Shown here one piece after another: positions 6,117 to 11,168 of a stretch of DNA of 11,168 bases. The stretch is from assembly GCA_938028845.1 (NCBI GenBank), contig CALIZJ010000014.1:1-11168 (forward strand). Reading direction: 5' to 3'. A program made the translations under genes and the position numbers. The DNA is from an uncultured Blautia sp. Lineage in GTDB: Bacteria; Bacillota; Clostridia; Lachnospirales; Lachnospiraceae. Below the pieces are notes generated by a model that worked only from the letters and a program-made list of their open reading frames with translations, did no database searches and was not told the origin of the DNA. Numbering within the stretch: the first letter of the stretch is position 1; every line of letters begins with the position of its first letter.

Positions 6117-6145
6117 TTTACAGGAAAAATGGCATGTGGTATAAT
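6117..6145 (+). promoter_or_regulatory. Strong promoter of the homocysteine S-methyltransferase gene
   Basis: TTTACA (6117-6122) and a perfect TATAAT (6140-6145) are 17 bp apart, and a TGG precedes the -10, making an extended -10. The leader to the ATG is about 40 nt, too short for a SAM riboswitch or T-box, so any methionine control must act at initiation. Confidence 0.8.
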
Positions 6146-6190
6146 GAAAGCACTTGTTTATTTATATTTTACAGACCAGGAGGATTTGAC

Positions 6191-7066
6191 ATGACAAAAG
6201 AAGAGTTTCAAAAACTGACCAGCCGCCCCGTTCTCCTTGACGGAGCCACCGGCTCGAATCTTATGGCAAGCGGAATGCCCCGCGGCGTATGCACAGAAGC
6301 CTGGATCATCGAACATAAAGACGTTATCTTAAACCTGCAGAAAGCCTATGTGGCAGCAGGCAGCCAGATCATCTATGCTCCTACTTTCGGAGGAAACCGT
6401 CTTAATCTGCGTATGCACGGCCAGGAGGACAATCTTGAAAAAATCAACCGCACCCTTGTCTCCTATGCCCGTGAAGCCGCTGACGGGAAAGCCCTGGTAG
6501 CCGGAGATGTCACCACAAGCGGGAAAATCCCCGGAGCGGACGATACTTATACCTATATGGAAGCTTTTCAGATGTACCAGGAACAGATCGGCGTATTAAA
6601 AGACGCCGGCGTGGACTGCATCATTGCAGAGACTATGATCAGCATTGAAGAAACTCTTGCCGCAGTGGATGCTGCCGGAAGCATCTGCTCCCTTCCTGTA
6701 CTCTGTACCATGACTGTGGAAGCCGATGGGAGCATTTTCGGCGGCGGGAACGCTTTGGAAGCTGCGGCTGCCCTTGAAAGCGCAGGCGCCTCCGCCGTGG
6801 GAGTTAACTGCTCAGTAGGTCCCGATCAGCTCGTCTCCGTCATCCGCAACATAAAAGAAAACGTTTCCATCCCCGTTATCGCCAAACCCAATGCGGGAAT
6901 GCCTGTTATAGACGAAAATGGAAACGCAGTATACAATATGGATGCGCCAAGCTTTGCCCGTCATATAAAAGTCCTGGTGGAAAACGGAGCCACCCTTGTA
7001 GGCGGCTGCTGCGGCACAACACCGGATTTCATCCAGGAAACCGCCCGCATCCTTGCCCTAAAATAA
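6191..7066 (+). CDS. Homocysteine S-methyltransferase family protein
   Basis: The 291-residue protein is a TIM-barrel methyltransferase of the homocysteine-binding family, the same domain as the N-terminal module of MetH and the whole of MmuM/BhmT. Visible signatures are L-D-G-A-T-G-S-N-L (16-24), the loop A-P-T-F-G-G-N (63-69), Cys207 in G-V-N-C-S, and Cys273-Cys274 in G-G-C-C-G-T-T. These three cysteines are the zinc ligands that activate the homocysteine thiol. No pterin-binding, cobalamin-binding or reactivation domain follows, so it is either the homocysteine half of a split methionine synthase or an enzyme using another methyl donor such as S-methylmethionine or a methylated corrinoid protein. 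The ATG at 6191 has AGGAGG at 7-nt spacing; an upstream in-frame ATG at 6134 lies inside the promoter and is rejected. The gene converges on the DUF362 gene with a 6-bp gap. Confidence 0.9.
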   Translation: MTKEEFQKLTSRPVLLDGATGSNLMASGMPRGVCTEAWIIEHKDVILNLQKAYVAAGSQIIYAPTFGGNRLNLRMHGQEDNLEKINRTLVSYAREAADGKALVAGDVTTSGKIPGADDTYTYMEAFQMYQEQIGVLKDAGVDCIIAETMISIEETLAAVDAAGSICSLPVLCTMTVEADGSIFGGGNALEAAAALESAGASAVGVNCSVGPDQLVSVIRNIKENVSIPVIAKPNAGMPVIDENGNAVYNMDAPSFARHIKVLVENGATLVGGCCGTTPDFIQETARILALK

Positions 7067-7072
7067 CCGGTT

Positions 7073-8212
7073 CTATTTTACCCGGATCGCCTTTTCAGGA
7101 CACATTTCCTGACAGCAAAAACAACGGATACATTTTTTATAATCATAAACCGGCGGCTGCCCTTTCCCTTTTGTAAAGTTTACTGCTTTTTCAGGGACCG
7201 GGCAGCTTTTTACGCAGATGCCGCAGCGGATACATTTCTCTTTATCAATATATGGCTTTTTCTGAAAAATATTAAGCGCCCGTGCCATCTTCTCCCACAT
7301 TCCGCTGCGTGTAACTTTCCGGTCCACCTTAAAGTCCGGATTCCCAAATCTTTCCACGGCTTCTTTCATAGAGAGCGGTCCCTGTGGAGTAATAAGCTCG
7401 ATTTTTTCCTCCCTCCAAAAGCCAAGTCCCATTTTTTCTCCATGGTTGTTGGTAGGCACAAGCTTGGGATCTAAATGGATCAAACGGCAGAATACGCTGT
7501 CCAGTGCTACAGGATCCGCTGACAGAAGCATTACATTCATGGAGATGGGATCTCCTGAGCCGGGTCCGTTCCCTTCCATGGCAACAATCCCATCCATAAG
7601 GTAAAGTTTCGGTTTTACAAAACGGTTCAGATCCACCAGCATACGGGCAAAGCTGTCCGCGCTGGGATACTGGGTATGCCCCTTTGCCTTATGAAAACCG
7701 TAAATGAATCCATAGCTGTTTTTCACTGCCCCTGTTACCCGTTCCAGGGCATGGGTCTTCATTTTACACAGAGAAAGGATGCTGTCACATTCTAAAAGCT
7801 CTTTTGCAAGAATAAAGTCTTTCGCCTGTATTCCCTCACTGTATGGGACATGTTTCCCTTCTGAAAAGTCCACCGCCGGAATCTTAAGCTTCTCAAGAGC
7901 GGTATCCATCCCGGTGCCTTTGATCACCTTTTTCGTGGTACTGGTGCCGCAGGAATCTGCAAGGATGATATGTTCATATCCTTTTTCTCTCAGAATCCGC
8001 CCAAATGCAGCCACCACTGCCGGATGGGTAATAACTGCCTTTTCCACTTCTGCTCTTTTTAACAGGTTGGGTTTTAATAGGATCTTATCTTCCTTTTTTA
8101 CAAACGTCTCAATCCCGCCTAACAGTTCCAGTCCTTTTTTTAATTGTTCATATACAAGTTCTTCCCTGTATGAACTACAGGGAAGAAGAATTACTTTACT
8201 TTTTTGTTCCAT
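7073..8212 (-). CDS. DUF362 protein with C-terminal dicluster ferredoxin domain
   Basis: With the start at 8212 the protein has 379 residues. The DUF362 domain spans roughly residues 8-290 with its usual blocks: L-K-P-N-L (46-50), L-C-K-M-K-T-H-A-L-E-R-V-T-G-A-V-K-N (148-165), M-D-G-I-V-A-M-E-G-N-G-P (206-217) and A-D-P-V-A-L-D (232-238). The C-terminus is a 2[4Fe-4S] ferredoxin with C-I-R-C-G-I-C-V-K-S-C-P (Cys327, 330, 333, 337) and C-I-R-C-F-C-C-Q-E-M-C-P (Cys361, 364, 367, 371). It is probably a soluble electron-transfer or redox enzyme; the DUF362 activity is not settled. AAAGGA precedes the 8212 ATG by 6 nt. An in-frame ATG at 8230 overlaps the previous gene by 8 bp and lacks a good site. 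It follows the enzyme I-like gene at 10 bp and is the last gene of that operon. Confidence 0.88.
   Translation of the reverse strand: MEQKSKVILLPCSSYREELVYEQLKKGLELLGGIETFVKKEDKILLKPNLLKRAEVEKAVITHPAVVAAFGRILREKGYEHIILADSCGTSTTKKVIKGTGMDTALEKLKIPAVDFSEGKHVPYSEGIQAKDFILAKELLECDSILSLCKMKTHALERVTGAVKNSYGFIYGFHKAKGHTQYPSADSFARMLVDLNRFVKPKLYLMDGIVAMEGNGPGSGDPISMNVMLLSADPVALDSVFCRLIHLDPKLVPTNNHGEKMGLGFWREEKIELITPQGPLSMKEAVERFGNPDFKVDRKVTRSGMWEKMARALNIFQKKPYIDKEKCIRCGICVKSCPVPEKAVNFTKGKGQPPVYDYKKCIRCFCCQEMCPEKAIRVK
8159..8187. repeat. Perfect 12-bp-arm inverted repeat inside the start of the DUF362 gene
   Basis: TTCTTCCCTGTA (8159-8170) and TACAGGGAAGAA (8176-8187) are exact reverse complements around a 5-nt loop. 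The element covers codons about 9-18 of the DUF362 gene, within its first 60 nt. In RNA it would form a stable hairpin just downstream of the initiation region. Confidence 0.7.
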
Positions 8213-8222
8213 ATTTTTTCCT

Positions 8223-9854
8223 TTAATCATTAGAAACCGTACTTAAGTGTGATTCCCGGATCGCTTTCCGGACCGGAAGGATGCACACAGGCACTACGGA
8301 CAGGGCGTCCACTCCCATGCGCAGGAAAGTTTCCGTCAGCTCTGTATCCGCCGCAAGCTCTCCGCAGATACATACTTTACAGTTCTCCTCATGAGCGGAT
8401 TCGATCACCATCTTGATCATACGGATAATAGCCGGATGATGGTCATTGTATTTTCCTCTCAGAAGCGGATTCTGGCGGTCCATAGCAAGGGTATACTGGG
8501 TCAGGTCATTGGTACCCAGGCTTAAAAAGTCCACTCTTTTAGCCAGCTCCCGGCTGATCATTACCGCGGCCGGGGTCTCCACCATAATTCCCGTAAAGAT
8601 ATCTTTATAAGGAATATTTTTCTCTGTAAGCCCTTTTTTAATTTCCCCTATGATCTCCTCGATCTCGTCCAGTTCTTCTTCTGAAGTGATCATTGGATAC
8701 ATCATAGCAATGTTTCCATATGCGCTTGCCCGGTAAATCGCTCGGATCTGGGCTTTAAACATTTTTTTCCGGTCCAGGCAGAGGCGGATTCCCCTGTTTC
8801 CCATGATCGGATTTACCTCATCGGGAATATCCAGATAATCCGCCTGCTTGTCCGCTCCAAGATCCACGGTCCGGATCACTACGAGCCGGTCCCCCATGAT
8901 CTCAGTGACCTTCTTATAGGCACAGAACAGTTCATTTTCACGGGGATAATTTTCTCTTCCAAGGTACTGGAATTCACTGCGGAAAAGACCGATTCCTGCC
9001 GCGCCGTAATATAATACGTTATTTATATCGTCCAAATTGCTGATATTTGCGTAAAGCCCGATCTTTTTTCCGTCCTGGGTCACATCCTCCATGGATTTCA
9101 GTTTTAACAGGGCCTCCCGCTCTTTTAGATCCGCCTGCCGCCTGATTTCATATTCCTTTAGGAATTCCTCGTTGGGATGGAGATATAAAGTTCCCGTATA
9201 ACCGTCTACGATTGCCTCTTCTCCCTCCCAGTCCGGCTGCGTCTCAATGCCTACCAGAGAAGGGATTGCCATGGATTTTGCCAAAATAGAGGTATGGGAA
9301 ACCACAGAGCCCTGGTGCGTCACCACGGCAAGGATTTTTTCCTTATCCATCTCCATGATCTCTGTGGGAGATAAATTTTCGGCTGCCAAAATCACCGGCT
9401 GGTCCCCCAGGTCGATTTTCGGCGAGATTCCGCCCAGAGCTGCGATCAGCCTGTTTGATATCTCCTGAATATGGGCGATCCGTTCACATATGGCAGGCTC
9501 CTGAAGATTTCTGAAAGTGGCGGAAAGCTCGTCTCTATTGGTCATTACCGCGTAAGCTGCGTTTACTTTCTCAGAGGTAATGATGCTTTCGATCGCCCTG
9601 CGGAAGCTGTCTGACTCTAAAAGTTTTGCCTGCTTCTGGAAGATCTCCGCTACCGTCTGCCTTCCGGCGCAGTTTTTTTCATAAAGCTCCCTAAGCCTTA
9701 TGATCACCTGTACCCTTGCGCTGTTAAACGCATTCAGTTCTTTTTTTACGTCACTGACCAGATACTGCCGTATCTGGTATTCATTTTTATGATAATATAG
9801 TATTTTTCCGATGGCAATTCCTGAAAAGGTTGCGGTTCCTTTATAAATTTCCAT
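8223..9854 (-). CDS. ptsI: PEP-protein phosphotransferase (enzyme I-like) with divergent active-site loop
   Basis: The 543-residue protein has the full enzyme I architecture: N-terminal HPr-binding and phosphohistidine domains (about 1-225) and a PEP-binding barrel (about 250-535). His187 in G-S-V-V-S-H-T-S-I-L-A-K is the phosphorylated residue. The PEP-site residues are present: G-I-G-L-F-R-S-E-F (287-295), V-I-R-T-V-D-L-G-A-D-K (326-336), G-I-M-V-E-T-P-A-A (422-430), S-L-G-T-N-D-L-T-Q-Y (445-454), and Cys497 in I-C-G-E-L-A. It should therefore transfer phosphate from PEP to a partner protein. It is about 30 residues shorter than E. coli enzyme I (575). The loop normally reading G-G-x-T-S-H is changed, and the A-H found in many enzymes I before the HPr-contact helix is K-Q here (74-75). 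No HPr gene is adjacent. It starts 18 bp after potD with a GGGGG site 6 nt upstream. It may be a specialised paralogue rather than the main sugar-PTS enzyme. Confidence 0.87.
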   Translation of the reverse strand: MEIYKGTATFSGIAIGKILYYHKNEYQIRQYLVSDVKKELNAFNSARVQVIIRLRELYEKNCAGRQTVAEIFQKQAKLLESDSFRRAIESIITSEKVNAAYAVMTNRDELSATFRNLQEPAICERIAHIQEISNRLIAALGGISPKIDLGDQPVILAAENLSPTEIMEMDKEKILAVVTHQGSVVSHTSILAKSMAIPSLVGIETQPDWEGEEAIVDGYTGTLYLHPNEEFLKEYEIRRQADLKEREALLKLKSMEDVTQDGKKIGLYANISNLDDINNVLYYGAAGIGLFRSEFQYLGRENYPRENELFCAYKKVTEIMGDRLVVIRTVDLGADKQADYLDIPDEVNPIMGNRGIRLCLDRKKMFKAQIRAIYRASAYGNIAMMYPMITSEEELDEIEEIIGEIKKGLTEKNIPYKDIFTGIMVETPAAVMISRELAKRVDFLSLGTNDLTQYTLAMDRQNPLLRGKYNDHHPAIIRMIKMVIESAHEENCKVCICGELAADTELTETFLRMGVDALSVVPVCILPVRKAIRESHLSTVSND

Positions 9855-9872
9855 CTTTATCCCCCTTGTCCT

Positions 9873-10901
9873 TTAGTCGCAGGCGGCTCTGAACTCCGTC
9901 CAGTTTTTATTATACTGCTCTTCTGCTTCCTGGCTTACATTCTGCACGATCTCTCCGCTGCTGACTGTATCCGGCACTACCAGATTGGGATCTACCAGAT
10001 CGTCAGCGGCCTTGTTTGTACAGTAGTATCCAATATAATTAAAGCAGGAAGCTGCGACCTCGGGTCTTAAGATATAGTCTATAAACTGATAGGCAGCTTC
10101 TGAATTCGGTGCCTCGCTGGGGATAAACATACCCATAATACCAAAGCCGAGACCTTCTTCCGGATATACCACCTTAAGATTTGGATTCTCTGCCAAGGCA
10201 GCCATCACCTGGGATGTATACAAAAATCCTACGCTTGCCTCCCCATTGAGAAGGGCATTCTGTGTATTATCGTCCTGTATCATCCTTACATTCGGCGCAA
10301 GTTCCAAAAGTCTTTCCCCTGTCTGGGCGATCACATCCACATCCTCTTCATTCATGCTTTTTCCCATGGAAAGCTGTGTGATGCCGTTAATAACCCGGTA
10401 GTTTCCTATCAGGGCAATGCTGTCCTCCAAAGAAGGATCCCACAGATCTGCATAGCTTGTAATCTCCATATCCACCTGTTCCGGATCGTATACGATCAAC
10501 GGAATTCCGGAGCCATAAGGAACCGTATACGCATCCTCCGGATCATAAAACTGTCCCTGGAAAAGGGGATTGATGTTATCAAATCCGGAAAGTTTGTCCT
10601 TATCCAGTTCCGTTGCCAGACCTTCCTGGATCACAGTCTCCAAGATATAGTCGTCTGCAATGACCACATCATAGTCTCCGCCTTCCGCCTGGGAAAGCTT
10701 CTCCAGCATAGTCTCGTCTGTATCAAAATTTGAATAAATGATTTCGATTCCTGTCTCTTCCTCAAAACCATCCAGAACCTCCTGGGGGAACATACCTTCC
10801 CAGGTAAACAACACTAACTCATTCTTACTGTCAGAGCCGCAGCCTGCAAGCATGGAGGCTGTAAGGCCGGCACACAATAAGCCAACCACAAATTTTTTCA
10901 T
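9873..10901 (-). CDS. potD: Polyamine ABC transporter substrate-binding lipoprotein
   Basis: The 342-residue protein starts with a lipoprotein signal: M-K-K, a hydrophobic stretch, and the lipobox L-A-G-C with Cys21 as the lipidated residue, so it is anchored on the outer face of the membrane. The mature part follows the PotD/PotF pattern: L-V-L-F-T-W-E-G-M-F near the start, then Y-S-N-F-D-T-D-E-T-M-L, D-Y-D-V-V-I-A-D-D-Y, V-P-Y-G-S-G-I-P-L-I-V-Y-D and Y-A-D-L-W-D-P. It captures spermidine or putrescine for the PotABC transporter. The ATG at 10901 has GAGGAG at 8-nt spacing; an upstream TTG at 10949 would add 16 charged residues before the signal and is rejected. It follows potC by 80 bp, with a possible internal promoter, and precedes the enzyme I-like gene by 18 bp. 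Spermidine preference is inferred from the family, not from ligand residues. Confidence 0.92.
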   Translation of the reverse strand: MKKFVVGLLCAGLTASMLAGCGSDSKNELVLFTWEGMFPQEVLDGFEEETGIEIIYSNFDTDETMLEKLSQAEGGDYDVVIADDYILETVIQEGLATELDKDKLSGFDNINPLFQGQFYDPEDAYTVPYGSGIPLIVYDPEQVDMEITSYADLWDPSLEDSIALIGNYRVINGITQLSMGKSMNEEDVDVIAQTGERLLELAPNVRMIQDDNTQNALLNGEASVGFLYTSQVMAALAENPNLKVVYPEEGLGFGIMGMFIPSEAPNSEAAYQFIDYILRPEVAASCFNYIGYYCTNKAADDLVDPNLVVPDTVSSGEIVQNVSQEAEEQYNKNWTEFRAACD

Positions 10902-10973
10902 GATTTTTTCTCCTCTTCTTTTTCTTACTCTTACTGACAAATGGCACAATTTCCTTTCTTATGCTTCTCTTAA

Positions 10974-11002
10974 AGTATATCCTACTTCTCTTCCCTTGAA
11001 AA
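10974..11002 (-). promoter_or_regulatory. Possible internal promoter for potD and downstream genes
   Basis: On the minus strand TATACT (10974-10979) lies 17 bp from TTTTCA (10997-11002), overlapping the end of potC. The -10 is good and the -35 partial (4 of 6). It would allow potD, which is needed in excess over the permease, to be transcribed separately. Support comes only from the hexamers and the 80-bp gap. Confidence 0.4.
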
Positions 11003-11168
11003 GGGTAAGTTCCTCTTCCCTGTCCGCTTCTTCAGCAGGCTGTATAAAACCATCACCAGAACCGTCACTCCCAGCATAATGGTACACAGGGCATTGATCT
11101 CCGGCGTCACCCCTGTCTTTAACTGGGTATAGACCTTAATAGGCAGGGTGGAAATACGCGGTCCGTTT
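10982..11168 (-). CDS. potC: Polyamine ABC transporter permease, C-terminal fragment cut by the window edge
   Basis: The last 61 residues are visible, ending at TAG 10982-10984; the gene continues past the right edge. The fragment reads N-G-P-R-I-S-T-L-P-I-K-V-Y-T-Q-L, then K-T-G-V-T-P-E-I-N-A-L, then a final membrane helix (T-I-M-L-G-V-T-V-L-V-M-V-L-Y) and a basic tail. S-T-L-P-x-K-x-Y followed by G-V-T-P-E-I-N-A-L is the typical end of PotC, the inner-membrane permease partner of PotB in spermidine/putrescine uptake. Its place directly upstream of potD supports the call. Confidence 0.88.
   Translation of the reverse strand, partial: NGPRISTLPIKVYTQLKTGVTPEINALCTIMLGVTVLVMVLYSLLKKRTGKRNLPFSREEK

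Noticed and set aside
6134..6190. N-terminal extension of the homocysteine methyltransferase to an ATG at 6134
   Set aside because: The ATG is within the promoter spacer between TTTACA and TATAAT.
7779..8246. Plus-strand open reading of 155 codons opposite the DUF362 gene
   Set aside because: It is antisense to a well-supported gene, its translation has no family features, and no ribosome site precedes it.
10902..10949. TTG start for PotD at 10949 despite AAGGAAA upstream
   Set aside because: It would place 16 charged residues before the lipoprotein signal; the 10901 ATG has GAGGAG and a proper M-K-K signal start.
10993..11005. CCCTT-GAA-AAGGG stem near the end of potC as a terminator
   Set aside because: The stem is only 5 bp, lies before the stop codon, and is not followed by a T-tract on the transcribed strand.
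1..11168. CRISPR arrays, tRNA or rRNA genes, and riboswitches
   Set aside because: No regularly spaced repeats, no cloverleaf-like segments and no recognisable riboswitch core were seen in the intergenic regions, the longest of which (5949-6190) is explained by two promoters and a leader.

Overview
The window looks like chromosomal DNA of an anaerobic Firmicute, most likely a Lachnospiraceae-type Clostridium. This is inferred from the moderate GC content, strong AGGAGG-type ribosome binding sites, the presence of a minimal SufC/SufB pair without SufS, SufU or SufD, a DUF362 ferredoxin protein and a stand-alone DUF3825 protein. Almost everything is on the minus strand. The exceptions are one homocysteine S-methyltransferase gene and a short permease remnant on the plus strand.

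Layout from left to right. Positions 1-234 (minus) hold the first codons of a serine recombinase, which runs off the left edge, and a 50-residue helical protein translationally coupled to it. This looks like the edge of a mobile element. Next to it, at 311-433 on the plus strand, lies what looks like the last 40 residues of an ABC transporter permease with no body attached, so the element may have cut this gene. A bidirectional terminator at 467-489 separates this from a five-gene minus-strand operon (496-4045). In transcription order the operon is SufC-type ATPase, SufB-type scaffold, a membrane-anchored protein of unknown function, LarE-type sulfur transferase with three conserved cysteines, and a small cupin. 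The genes are 8-14 bp apart or overlap, and an extended -10 promoter lies in front. The operon points to iron-sulfur cluster assembly coupled to a sulfur-transfer step.

Upstream of that operon is a membrane acyltransferase (4143-5141) with its own near-consensus promoter, then a DUF3825 protein (5208-5948). A 242-bp divergent promoter region separates DUF3825 from the plus-strand homocysteine S-methyltransferase (6191-7066). The right third (7073-11168, minus strand) reads as one operon tail: the end of PotC, the polyamine-binding lipoprotein PotD, a shortened PEP-phosphotransferase (enzyme I-like) with a divergent active-site motif, and a DUF362/ferredoxin protein. It converges with the methyltransferase gene with only 6 bp between the stops and no visible terminator.

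The points most worth a second look are the apparent mobile-element junction inside a permease gene, the SufCB/unknown/LarE/cupin operon, the linkage of a divergent enzyme I with polyamine uptake, a perfect 12-bp-arm hairpin inside the start of the DUF362 gene, and the mirrored -10 elements in the divergent promoter region.
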